Part shown: piece after piece, positions 7,109-13,587 of the stretch | Layout of the letters: every line of letters starts with the position of its first letter | Numbering within the stretch: position 1 is the stretch's first letter | Origin: a virus | Virus record (IMG/VR): IMGVR_UViG_3300042691_029549 | Location: 1-22,746 of that record | Direction: 5' to 3' (one strand) | DNA length: 22,746 nucleotides | Translations under genes and position numbers: made by a program | Notes under the pieces: generated by a model | Databases searched by the model: none | The model's input: the letters and a program-made list of their open reading frames with translations, nothing else | Told to the model about the DNA's origin: nothing

Positions 7109-7705
7109 TTACTTCACTTCTTCCCAACTGAACCGGCCCTTGCCGCTGTTCCGCCACTGGCCCAAGCCCTTGTTCGCGCCGTAGTCCAGACACTGCTTGA
7201 CCAACTCCTCCAGCGCCGGCGACAGGCACTTGATTTCCGCCTCGATGGTCGCGCCAGACTTCACCGTCTCGCTGCTGGCAAGGCTGACCCGCTCGCCCTT
7301 CATGGTGTCGGCACGGAGCGGACGGGTGCAAATCTCGCCCATCTCGCCGTTGATCGCCAGCTTGCGCGGGCTGACAAACACGAAGTTATCCACCATGCGC
7401 TTGAACGTCCACTTGGTGAGCTTGGTCTTGCCGACCTTGATTTCGTCGCCGCTCAGGTCAATCAGGATGCCCACGGCTTCCTTGATGAACCCCTTGAGTT
7501 GGTAGTCCCACACGAATGGCTTGCCATTCTCCTTCGGGAACACCGTCAACGACTTTTCGACCAACTCCTCCGCGCCCAGCGCGTGGATTTCCTCATCCAT
7601 CTTCTCCGCGTCCTTGCTCTTGGACGCGATGAACTCGCGGTGGATTTCGGGGTTGTTGCTGGCCGTACCGAGCATGTCTTCCGTCAGTGTAATGCGAACC
7701 TTCAT
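7109..7705 (-). CDS. RAMP-superfamily-like protein upstream of the array
   Basis: A 198-aa protein on the minus strand, opposite to its neighbours. The ATG at 7705 is preceded by GGAGGAACC; a longer in-frame reading would translate the structured leader and is rejected. It opens with a beta strand (MKVRITLTEDMLGTAS), has a central block FVWDYQLKGFIKEAVGIL (about 64-81) like the SLKGxxR region of RAMP proteins, then RPLRADTMKGERVSLASSE, then SGATIEAEIKCLS, and finishes with a Gly-rich loop GLGQWRNSGKGRFSW. Strand, LKG block, E-V-x-x-G-x-x-hydrophobic strand and Gly-rich C-terminus are the layout of Cas7/Cas6-type RAMPs, which bind RNA. No other CRISPR gene is near. Family placement is inference from pattern; conserved phage protein of unknown function is the fallback. 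Confidence 0.7.
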   Translation of the reverse strand: MKVRITLTEDMLGTASNNPEIHREFIASKSKDAEKMDEEIHALGAEELVEKSLTVFPKENGKPFVWDYQLKGFIKEAVGILIDLSGDEIKVGKTKLTKWTFKRMVDNFVFVSPRKLAINGEMGEICTRPLRADTMKGERVSLASSETVKSGATIEAEIKCLSPALEELVKQCLDYGANKGLGQWRNSGKGRFSWEEVK

Positions 7706-7719
7706 GGTTCCTCCATAAG

Positions 7720-7816
7720 AAAACCCGCCCCAGCCTGTGAACGTAGTTCCACTAGCGTGGAAGTGTTGCCGGATAACCGGCGGCCAAGGCGGGCTGATAT
7801 TGGTGCTACGTTCACA
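7720..7816 (-). promoter_or_regulatory. structured 5' leader RNA of the RAMP-like gene
   Basis: From the predicted transcript start near 7816 the minus-strand leader folds as a junction. P1 is an 11-bp perfect stem (TGTGAACGTAG at 7816-7806 with CTACGTTCACA at 7746-7736). P2 is GCCGG-TTAT-CCGGC (7781-7768). P3 is TTCCAC-GCTA-GTGGAA (7762-7747) and abuts P1. CCCGCC (7793-7788) can alternatively pair with GGCGGG (7729-7724), which is followed by TTTT, a terminator-like alternative just before the ribosome site. This looks like a cis-regulatory RNA; no known riboswitch class is recognised. The same palindrome could also be a DNA operator. Confidence 0.5.
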
Positions 7817-7822
7817 ATCCAC

Positions 7823-7851
7823 CTTCTACCAGACCTCCGCCGGTCTGTCAA
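7823..7851 (-). promoter_or_regulatory. sigma70-type promoter for the RAMP-like gene and array
   Basis: On the minus strand TTGACA (7851-7846) is separated by exactly 17 nt from TAGAAG (7828-7823): a 6/6 -35 and a 4/6 -10. Transcription would begin near 7816, the first base of leader stem P1. A host-type promoter in a late structural region suggests expression by host polymerase, possibly in the prophage state. The spacer contains an inverted repeat, CAGACC/GGTCTG at 7830-7847, which could be an operator. Confidence 0.6.
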
Positions 7852-7863
7852 CAGGTAAGTAAC

Positions 7864-7888
7864 GGTTGACGCCATGCACCAAGTAGGA
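7864..7888 (+). repeat. intergenic motif, copy A (before gpW-like gene)
   Basis: First of four copies of a 24-25 nt motif with the core GTTGACGNCANNCACC followed by AARTAGGA. Copies A and B (10807-10831) are identical over 25 nt. It ends 4 nt before the ATG at 7893, and its AGGA may double as the ribosome site here. It faces rightward, in the direction of the structural genes. Confidence 0.7.
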
Positions 7889-7892
7889 ACGT

Positions 7893-8150
7893 ATGCCAAT
7901 CCGCTCTGCACAAACCACGCTCGACCAGCTTTACGCCGTCAGAGACGACTTGCTGACAGGCAAGGTGGCAAGTTACAGTATCGGTGACAGGAACATCACC
8001 TTGCAAAACCTTTCCGAGTTGGAAACCATCATCCAGCAATACGAAGCCGTGGTGGTGGCCAGTGAATCCGGCCCCGTGCTGGCGGACATGAGCGGCGCGG
8101 CCAACGCAACCAACTTGGCGTCACCTTACCCGTGGCGTCAGTACCCGTGA
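7893..8150 (+). CDS. gpW-like head-tail joining protein
   Basis: An 85-aa protein resembling lambda gpW, a small neck protein added to the head after DNA packaging. Residues about 9-50 (TTLDQLYAVRDDLLTGK, a short strand pair VASYSIGDRNITLQN, then LSELETIIQQYE) reproduce gpW's helix, hairpin and helix, including the LxTGK turn. The C-terminal 30 residues are Ala/Ser/Pro-rich and probably flexible. In lambda, W lies between the large terminase subunit and the portal; here it also precedes the portal, but is separated from terminase by the glycan cassette and the leftward island. The start is supported by AGGA 4 nt upstream. Confidence 0.8.
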   Translation: MPIRSAQTTLDQLYAVRDDLLTGKVASYSIGDRNITLQNLSELETIIQQYEAVVVASESGPVLADMSGAANATNLASPYPWRQYP

Positions 8151-8157
8151 GGAAACA

Positions 8158-8511
8158 ATGCACGCAACTTTGACGGCAAAGACAATCAAGCACCCCGATG
8201 AAAACGGTGACGTAGCCTACTTGGAGGTCGTTGGCGGAGTTGAGGGCGGTAAACTCTCACTCATCAAGAGCATTGGCGACCGCCAATACAAAAACCTCTC
8301 CGCCATCTGCGACCGCGAACTGGCACGGGTGGGGCTGGCGAATCAGGAGCAATATCAAGTCTGGATGAAAAAATACGGAAAATGGGAAGCGCAATCTGAA
8401 CACGGCCCGCTGACGCTTGAGCAAGCGAAGCGGGTGCTCGGAAGCATAAAACAGTTTTTTGATCCGAGTGAGAATCCATCCAAGATTTTGCCCTACAGCG
8501 AAAAACCGTAA
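8158..8511 (+). CDS. hypothetical protein before the portal
   Basis: A 117-aa soluble protein, no signal or membrane segment. The N-terminal half looks beta-rich (LTAKTIKHPDENGDVAYLEV then VEGGKLSLIKSIGDRQY, abbreviated) and the C-terminal half helical (LTLEQAKRVLGSIKQFF). The ATG follows GAGGAAACA, and its TAA shares a base with the portal ATG. The gene is moderately AT-rich compared with the portal. Constant linkage to the portal would suggest a neck or packaging role, but I recognise no family. Confidence 0.75.
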   Translation: MHATLTAKTIKHPDENGDVAYLEVVGGVEGGKLSLIKSIGDRQYKNLSAICDRELARVGLANQEQYQVWMKKYGKWEAQSEHGPLTLEQAKRVLGSIKQFFDPSENPSKILPYSEKP

Positions 8512-10100
8512 TGCACGAGTCCCCCGCCAATGCCGGCAGCGTTGACCTTGCGAAGATTTTGACCCCTTCGCGCATGGAGAGCACCATTGATAACCTACTC
8601 GCTCCATTTGCGCCGGGTCTAGTGGCACGCAGGCTTGAAGCACGGGCGAAAGCCGGTGCCACCCGTGCCATGCTTTCCTATGCGGCAGCCTACCCATCCC
8701 TGCAACGCGAATCGGCATGGGGGCCGCTGGTCACGGAGGAAGCCGAGTTGCCGGGATTCACCCGGTTCCAACTCATCCTAGAAGGCCGCGACCTGTACCG
8801 CAACATGCCCATCATTCGGGCGGGCGTGAACGGCGTTGCCCGTCGCGCCGTGGGCACCGGTATTCGTTTGCAGTTGTCCACCGATGACGACGGCTGGAAC
8901 CACGAAGCCCTGAGCCAGTGGAACGACTGGTGCGAGGAAGTTGACCTGTCCGGCAACTACGATCTCGCCGGTCTCTGCCGGCAGGCCATCCGCTCCGCGT
9001 ACACGGACGGCGACCTCGGCATCGGGCTGGTGGACGTGGACGGCGACTTGAAGGTGCAACTGATTGAAGGCGACCGGATAGCCGAAGAAATGCGGGCCGG
9101 CATCAACATTGACCGGAACAACCCGATTGGTGGCGTGCAGGTGGATTGGGAAACAGGCCGTCCGGTCGCCTACTTTGTCGGACGCCGCAACGCCGGCGGA
9201 GTGCTGGAAAAGTGCAAGCCGTGGGACGCCGAGAGCTTCCTGCTGTTCTACCGGCGGCAGCGCGTTGACCAGGTGCGCGGTGTGCCGTTGCTGGGGCCGG
9301 TCATCCAGACCGCCCGCGACCTCGACAAGTACCTGACTGCGACCCGTATCGCCGCCAACGTGCAAGCGACCTTCGGCGTATTCATCAAACGCCACAACGC
9401 CGCGCAGTTGAGCTTGGCGCAATCGCAAGCCGTCAACGGCACCAACGATTACCGCACGCAGCCGATGAAGACGGGGCAGATTTGGCATTTGCAGCCCGAT
9501 GAAGATGTGGTCGGCTTCTCCCCCACCATGCCGGCCAGTCAGTTTGACGATGTGGCGAAGTTCTGGGTGCGCCTGATTGCGTGCGGCATGGGCACCACCT
9601 ACGAAGCGGTCATGTCCGACTTCGGGGACATGAGTTTCTCCGCCAGCCGGGTGCAGTTGATGGAACACGACTCGATCAACCGCGAGTGGCAGCGGCTCTT
9701 GGTGCAACGGGTGTTGCAACGGATTTACCGGGTCTGGGTGAGCAAGCGCATGACTCCCGTCAAGGCGGGCGGGTGCGGGCTGCTCCCGTTCAACCCGCAG
9801 GCGTTTGACAAGTACAAGTGGATTGGCCCGGCCAGCGAGTCCGTTGACCCGGTGGGCGATGCGTCGGCGCAGTTGGAACTGATGAACGCCAAAGTCCTGA
9901 GCAAACAGCGGTACTACACGCAGCTTGGGCTTGACTGGCAAAGCGAAATGGCGCAAGTGAAACGGGAAGAAGAATACGCCGCCGAGATCGGCATGGCGGG
10001 CGTGAACCCCAGCAGCGAGCCGGTTGTTGACGACAAGCCCCAAGTGGAGCAAGATAAGGAACCAGAAAAGGAGCAGGAACATGAAGCTATCAAAGATTGA
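8511..10100 (+). CDS. portal protein, lambda GpB family
   Basis: A 529-aa portal protein, the dodecameric ring through which DNA enters and leaves the head. Family hallmarks: DLAGLCRQAIRSAYTDGDLG in the N-terminal half, a wing region with QVRGVPLLGPVIQTARDLDK, a run of small residues after it (TRIAANVQATFGVFIK), and the block YEAVMSDFGDMSFSASRVQL near residue 365, equivalent to the lambda-type D-x-S-S-x-R segment. The C-terminus is highly charged (EQDKEPEKEQEHE), as is common for portal tails. The length is normal for the family. The start forms a TAATG junction with the previous gene. No lambda-type S49 protease (gpC) follows; a different protease is encoded at 10831. Confidence 0.93.
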   Translation: MHESPANAGSVDLAKILTPSRMESTIDNLLAPFAPGLVARRLEARAKAGATRAMLSYAAAYPSLQRESAWGPLVTEEAELPGFTRFQLILEGRDLYRNMPIIRAGVNGVARRAVGTGIRLQLSTDDDGWNHEALSQWNDWCEEVDLSGNYDLAGLCRQAIRSAYTDGDLGIGLVDVDGDLKVQLIEGDRIAEEMRAGINIDRNNPIGGVQVDWETGRPVAYFVGRRNAGGVLEKCKPWDAESFLLFYRRQRVDQVRGVPLLGPVIQTARDLDKYLTATRIAANVQATFGVFIKRHNAAQLSLAQSQAVNGTNDYRTQPMKTGQIWHLQPDEDVVGFSPTMPASQFDDVAKFWVRLIACGMGTTYEAVMSDFGDMSFSASRVQLMEHDSINREWQRLLVQRVLQRIYRVWVSKRMTPVKAGGCGLLPFNPQAFDKYKWIGPASESVDPVGDASAQLELMNAKVLSKQRYYTQLGLDWQSEMAQVKREEEYAAEIGMAGVNPSSEPVVDDKPQVEQDKEPEKEQEHEAIKD

Positions 10101-10368
10101 AGCCATCGTCGAAAAGCAACTGGCACAGGTGCAGATGGCGGCAGACCCCAGCACGTTTCAAGAGTTGAAGCGAGCAATGCAAAAAGAGCCGAAGCGTTTT
10201 GACGTAAGCGGCTGGTCTGCCGGTCGGCTTTATTCGCGGTGGAGTGATAGGCCCGCCGGTGAGCCGGCTATGCTGGTCGTGGATGATTTGCACAAGCAAC
10301 GGACATTCCACGTAAGGGCTACGCCCCAAGAGGGAGTGTCCATCGGCGCACCCAACCCGGACCGCTAA
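10081..10368 (+). CDS. hypothetical protein overlapping the portal end
   Basis: A 95-aa protein starting inside the last 20 nt of the portal gene. The ATG at 10081 is chosen because it follows AAAAGGAGCAGGAAC; an earlier in-frame ATG at 10024 lies deep within the portal and lacks such a site. The N-terminal half is helical and basic (KLSKIEAIVEKQLAQVQM, QELKRAMQKEPKRF); the C-terminal half has short strands (AMLVVDDLH, RTFHVRATP). No family is recognised. Position between portal and head genes suggests a head accessory factor. Confidence 0.7.
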   Translation: MKLSKIEAIVEKQLAQVQMAADPSTFQELKRAMQKEPKRFDVSGWSAGRLYSRWSDRPAGEPAMLVVDDLHKQRTFHVRATPQEGVSIGAPNPDR

Positions 10369-10371
10369 GTA

Positions 10372-10734
10372 ATGGCCTCTGAACTCTCACTAGGATTCAG
10401 CCTGTCCCTGAACAAATCCGGGGCCGTCCTGAGCCGCAGCTACTCGGCCTCGGTGGACGTGACGGGCAGGCCGGTGCAGTCCGGTATCGCGCTGGTGACA
10501 CCGGCGGGGCTGGACTTGGACTTGGGCACGGTCACGAACATCGGCCATGTCAGCGTCAAGCATATCAGCGACGGCTCGACGGCTCCCTACATCCTGCTGG
10601 GCGAGTCCGGCGGCAGTTTCGCGCACAAGATGAAACCAAACGAGTGGACAGAGGGCCGGTGGAATCTGTCAGCCGTCAACGTCAAGACCACCAGCGGCAC
10701 AGCGTATGTCGAATACGCCGTGATTAGCGAGTAA
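10372..10734 (+). CDS. hypothetical beta-rich head-region protein
   Basis: A 120-aa protein with alternating Ser/Thr/Val/Gly strands (LSLGFSLSLNKSGAVLSRSY, SVDVTGRPVQSG, NVKTTSGTAYVEYAVISE), suggesting a compact beta-sandwich such as a minor head decoration or fibre-like domain. It starts 3 nt after the preceding stop and is the last gene before an intrinsic terminator, so it ends the portal transcription unit. No signal peptide and no named family. The Shine-Dalgarno site is weak, consistent with translational coupling. Confidence 0.7.
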   Translation: MASELSLGFSLSLNKSGAVLSRSYSASVDVTGRPVQSGIALVTPAGLDLDLGTVTNIGHVSVKHISDGSTAPYILLGESGGSFAHKMKPNEWTEGRWNLSAVNVKTTSGTAYVEYAVISE

Positions 10735-10763
10735 CTTCTAGGCTCCGGCCTATCCCACAATAG

Positions 10764-10797
10764 CGGTCAGTCCTCACGGGCTGGCCGTTTTTGTTTT
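10764..10797 (+). terminator. intrinsic terminator after the portal unit
   Basis: CGGTCAG (10764-10770) and CTGGCCG (10781-10787) form a 7-bp stem with one G-U pair and a 10-nt loop, followed by TTTTTGTTTT. It separates the portal unit from the head-protease unit and is followed within 10 nt by motif copy B. Confidence 0.8.
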
Positions 10798-10806
10798 GCC
10801 GGCATT

Positions 10807-10831
10807 GGTTGACGCCATGCACCAAGTAGGA
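10807..10831 (+). repeat. intergenic motif, copy B (before head protease)
   Basis: Identical over 25 nt to copy A. It lies just after a terminator and its last A is the first base of the protease ATG, so here it cannot provide a normally spaced ribosome site. Its placement after a terminator favours a role in transcription start. Confidence 0.7.
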
Positions 10832-11781
10832 TGCAGAGCGACAACACACTCACCGGCGTTCAAGTCGTCGCCATTGGCGAGGCGCAGGGACACGACTTCG
10901 AGATTACCGAGGATTTCCTCTCCGCCGTCGTTGACCTCGGCCAACAGGCCGGCACGGTCAAGGTGCGCGTCAATCACCCCGAAGGCCGGGGCGACGTTCT
11001 CAGCATCGTCGGGGAAGCCTCTAATTTCCGTCTCGACGGCCAGTGCGTCCGCGCCGACGTGACGTTGTTTGACGTACCCGACGCGCCCCGCCTCCTCACC
11101 CTGGCCCGCCAAGCCGGTCACCTGTTCGGCATGTCGTTGGACTTCGCCGGCGAGACCGTCAAGAAGGCCGGGCAGAAGCTGAAACAGATGACCTGCGAGG
11201 CCATCTACGCCGTTGATTTTGTGGACACACCCGCAGCGACCCGCGCCCTTTTTTCGGCGGGAGAAACCAAGAACCGGTGGCGGCACGTCTGCGCGTTGTC
11301 GCTGCCAAAGGTTGACGAGAAACAACTAACAGAGGAACACGACATGGCAAAAATCAAAGAAGAGAAGAAGCAACTCGCGGAAATCCCCCCGGTCGCGGAC
11401 GAGACGGAAGTCAAGCACGTCGAGCCGGACGGTGACGAAGGCCAAGACAAGGTGTTGACGGCACTCGCCGGCATCGAAAAGCGTCTGGCCGCTCTCGAAT
11501 CCAAGAACGACGGCACGGAAGAGAAGCTCGAAGACAAGTCCGAAGAGCCGCCCGTTGAGGACGAGAAGAAAGAAGAGCAGATGGCGACGATGGCCGCCAA
11601 AGTCTGCTCCATCATGCTGGCCAAGGTGGGCGTCAAGCCCCGTGCGGCCAGTGCCCCCGACAAGGAAGAGTCCAAAGACTACGAGTTGAGCGCGGATGAA
11701 GCCAAACTCGCCAAGTCGCTGTGCCTCGATCACAAGCAATTCGCGGCCAATCTGGCCCGCGCCAAACAGGTCAAGTTCTAA
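10831..11781 (+). CDS. prohead protease with C-terminal scaffold (Mu gpI-like)
   Basis: A 316-aa head maturation protease fused to a scaffold-like tail. Residues about 10-140 resemble Mu gpI-type serine proteases: VNHPEGRGDVLSIVG gives the candidate catalytic H49, and HLFGMSLDFAGE gives S102. Residues about 172-260 are acidic, charged and coiled-coil-like (KIKEEKKQLAEI, IEKRLAALESKN, EEPPVEDEKKEEQ), as in scaffolding domains. The gene precedes the cement protein and capsid. An internal ATG at 11344 with its own ribosome site could produce the scaffold alone. The start at 10831 abuts motif B with no proper Shine-Dalgarno spacing; I see no better in-frame start. Confidence 0.85.
   Translation: MQSDNTLTGVQVVAIGEAQGHDFEITEDFLSAVVDLGQQAGTVKVRVNHPEGRGDVLSIVGEASNFRLDGQCVRADVTLFDVPDAPRLLTLARQAGHLFGMSLDFAGETVKKAGQKLKQMTCEAIYAVDFVDTPAATRALFSAGETKNRWRHVCALSLPKVDEKQLTEEHDMAKIKEEKKQLAEIPPVADETEVKHVEPDGDEGQDKVLTALAGIEKRLAALESKNDGTEEKLEDKSEEPPVEDEKKEEQMATMAAKVCSIMLAKVGVKPRAASAPDKEESKDYELSADEAKLAKSLCLDHKQFAANLARAKQVKF
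11331..11781 (+). promoter_or_regulatory. internal ribosome site and start for a separate scaffold protein
   Basis: AGAGGA (11331-11336) stands 7 nt before an in-frame ATG at 11344 within the protease gene. Initiation there would yield a 145-aa product (to 11781) comprising just the acidic scaffold region, as lambda Nu3 is made within gene C. The DNA before it (GTTGACGAGA at 11311) weakly recalls the start of the four-copy intergenic motif. Confidence 0.5.
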
Positions 11782-11793
11782 GGAGGAACACAC

Positions 11794-12216
11794 ATGGCCG
11801 CTCTCTCAGCAGACTTCGATAGCTACATTCTCAACCAACGCGCCTTGACGGAACGTCTCGTGGACGCCGGCGACGCGATTTACACGGGCGGGTTGCTCCA
11901 GTTGGACGCGACCGGCACCTACGTGGAAGCCGCCGCTTCGGGCGTGACCCGCAAGATCGTCGGGCAAACCATGAAGGCCGTGGCCAGCACCGCCAGCGCG
12001 GACACCAAAGTCCCCTGCCGGGAAGGCGACATCTTCCTGAACCTCGCCGAGGACGGCGCGGACAAACCCGTGGCCAGCGACATCGGCGCGGTGGTGTACG
12101 CCGCCAGCGACAACGAAGTGACGATGCGATCCACCAACAATGCCAAGGTCGGCATTTTGATTGCCATCGAGAACGGCGGCGCGGTCGTGCGCTGCACGCA
12201 GGAAGCCAACCTCTAA
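11794..12216 (+). CDS. head decoration (capsid cement) protein
   Basis: A 140-aa protein between scaffold and capsid, the usual place of cement proteins that lock onto the expanded capsid. It is rich in Ala, Thr and Asp with beta-strand patterns: DAIYTGGLLQLDATGTYVEA, REGDIFLNLAEDG, SDIGAVVYAASDNEVT and a final NAKVGILIAIENGGAVVR. This layout (early strand, VxxGDxV-like turn, AxxDNxV near the C-terminus) resembles phage decoration proteins of the DUF2190 type. Start supported by AAGGAGGAACACAC directly upstream. Family assignment is probable rather than certain. Confidence 0.75.
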   Translation: MAALSADFDSYILNQRALTERLVDAGDAIYTGGLLQLDATGTYVEAAASGVTRKIVGQTMKAVASTASADTKVPCREGDIFLNLAEDGADKPVASDIGAVVYAASDNEVTMRSTNNAKVGILIAIENGGAVVRCTQEANL

Positions 12217-12228
12217 GGAGATCACCCC

Positions 12229-13197
12229 ATGGAACTGAACAGTGCAGCGATTACCGCCTTCAAGACGAAGTACGACACCGAGTTCAACAAGGCGTTTGAA
12301 CTGGCCGCGACCAACTACGAGAAGGCGTCCTACGTCTTCAACAGTGGCCGCGTCGAAACCGTGACCCACCGCTGGTTGACCGGCTTGACGGGCATGAAGG
12401 AGTTTGTTGGTGCCCGGCAGGTCAACAACGTCAACAGCAAGGGCTTCAGCCTGAGCAACAAGCTCTGGGAAGACACCGTCGGCATCCGCCGGGTGGACTT
12501 GGAGCGCGACCAGTACGGCATCTACACGCCGCTCGTGTCCCGCATTGGCCAAGTCGCCAAGCAGCACCGCGACAAGCTCGTGTTTGAGCAGTTGAGCGAT
12601 GCGTTGGCGTCCAGCACCCGCGCCGCGAACGTGGCTTACGACAGCCAAGCGTTCTTCGGCACGCACACCCGCAGCAACACCAGCTACAACTACACCAACC
12701 TCGCCACTGGCGGGTCGAGCGCGTTGGCGGAGTCGAGCCTGATTACCGGCATCGTCAATCTGCGCAAGCGGACGGACGACAAGGGCAACAAGCTCGCGGC
12801 GGCCAGTGCGAAACCGTTGCTCATCATCCCGCCGGACTTGGAGTTCACCGCGCAGAAGCTGCTCAATTCGAGCTTCTACCCCGGCGTGGCTCCCGGCGCG
12901 TCGGCCACTCAGTCCAGCAGCAACTACGCTGCCGCGACGGAGAACATCCTCAAGGGTGCGGCGGACATCGTGGTCAGCCCGTGGCTCAAGACCAGCACCG
13001 AGTGGTATCTGGTGCTCAACGAGTCCCCGATGCTCAAGCCCGTCATCTTCCAACTGGAACAGGACGTGGAGATCATGACGTGGGACAAGTTCCTGCACCG
13101 CTGGGCGGACTTCGACGAACTGACATGGGGCGTCCGCGCTCTTTATAATGTCGGCGTGGGCCTGCCGGAGGCCGTGTACGGCTCGGTTGGCGCGTAA
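12229..13197 (+). CDS. major capsid protein, Mu gpT-like
   Basis: A 322-aa major head subunit of the Mu gpT family, which forms the icosahedral shell. Recognisable features: an N-terminal helix AAITAFKTKYDTEFNKAFE, the segment WLTGLTGMKEFVGARQVNNV, then GFSLSNKLWEDTVGIRRVDL and YGIYTPLVSRIGQVAKQHRD, the same order of W-L-G, E-F-G-R, I-x-x-K-x-W-E-x-T-V and D-x-x-G-x-Y-x-P elements seen in gpT. The length is close to Mu gpT. Start supported by AAGGAGATCACC. A terminator-like hairpin follows, fitting a highly expressed gene at the end of the head unit. Confidence 0.92.
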   Translation: MELNSAAITAFKTKYDTEFNKAFELAATNYEKASYVFNSGRVETVTHRWLTGLTGMKEFVGARQVNNVNSKGFSLSNKLWEDTVGIRRVDLERDQYGIYTPLVSRIGQVAKQHRDKLVFEQLSDALASSTRAANVAYDSQAFFGTHTRSNTSYNYTNLATGGSSALAESSLITGIVNLRKRTDDKGNKLAAASAKPLLIIPPDLEFTAQKLLNSSFYPGVAPGASATQSSSNYAAATENILKGAADIVVSPWLKTSTEWYLVLNESPMLKPVIFQLEQDVEIMTWDKFLHRWADFDELTWGVRALYNVGVGLPEAVYGSVGA

Positions 13198-13218
13198 GCA
13201 TGAAGTGAATCGCCTTCG

Positions 13219-13248
13219 GGGGCGGGGCTGAAACGCTCCGCCCCTTTT
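13219..13248 (+). terminator. intrinsic terminator after the capsid gene
   Basis: GGGGCGG (13219-13225) and CCGCCCC (13238-13244) pair over 7 bp with a 12-nt loop, followed by only TTTT. The GC-rich stem is strong but the short T-run suggests partial termination, lowering expression of neck genes relative to capsid. Confidence 0.65.
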
Positions 13249-13260
13249 GGCTTATAGGAC

Positions 13261-13587
13261 ATGGCCCTCTCCCTCTCCATCCTCAACGGCCACATGGCGC
13301 GAGCCTTCACGGATTTGCCGTTGTCGGTGTACTGGCAGGGCAAGGCCATCCCGGCGGTACGGAGCACGCCGTCACTGAATCAGACGGTGGAGATTGGCGG
13401 GCCGGAGGAGAAGGTCGAGTTCGATTTGTTTTTGCGGTCGAGTGACCTGCCGCGAATCCCCCACGAAGGGGACATCTTCACCGTGGACAAGCTGCAAATG
13501 CGCGTCCAGTCGGTGCGGAAAGGCAGTGAGACGGGCGAACTAATAGCCTGCGGCATGGGCTTTGCGCGGGGAGGAGATTATCCATGA
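13261..13587 (+). CDS. putative head-tail connector (stopper-like) protein
   Basis: A 108-aa protein following the capsid gene. The pattern RIPHEGDIFTVDKLQMRVQSVRKG (abbreviated: IPHEGDIFTV then LQMRVQSVRK) is like small neck/stopper proteins, which carry a GDxhxxxxxxhxVxxV beta barrel. EKVEFDLFLRSSDL precedes it. It would close the portal after packaging or bridge head and tail. TAGGAC immediately before the ATG is too close for an ideal ribosome site. It ends with an ATGA overlap into the next gene. Assignment rests on position and weak pattern. Confidence 0.55.
   Translation: MALSLSILNGHMARAFTDLPLSVYWQGKAIPAVRSTPSLNQTVEIGGPEEKVEFDLFLRSSDLPRIPHEGDIFTVDKLQMRVQSVRKGSETGELIACGMGFARGGDYP

Noticed and set aside
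7736-7816. Hammerhead or other known self-cleaving ribozyme in the leader
   Set aside because: The CUGAUGA and GAAA core is absent in both orientations; I recognise no other ribozyme core.
6890-7858. Rightward 322-aa ORF across the array and the RAMP-like gene
   Set aside because: It is antisense to a gene with ribosome site, promoter and terminator; its sequence is Leu/Ala/Arg-rich without domain character and its first part crosses the period-5 array.
7864-7893. Ordinary sigma70 promoter in the four-copy motif
   Set aside because: TTGAC looks like a -35, but no -10-like hexamer lies 16-18 nt downstream in any of the copies.
6600-7900. Diversity-generating retroelement template or retron RNA
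   Set aside because: No reverse transcriptase gene is present and no template/variable repeat pair was seen.
8778-10154. 458-aa leftward ORF opposite the portal gene
   Set aside because: A high-GC antisense shadow of a confidently identified portal gene; His/Arg/Val-rich composition without motifs.
11806-13098. 430-aa leftward ORF opposite the decoration and capsid genes
   Set aside because: Antisense shadow spanning two real genes and their intergenic ribosome site.
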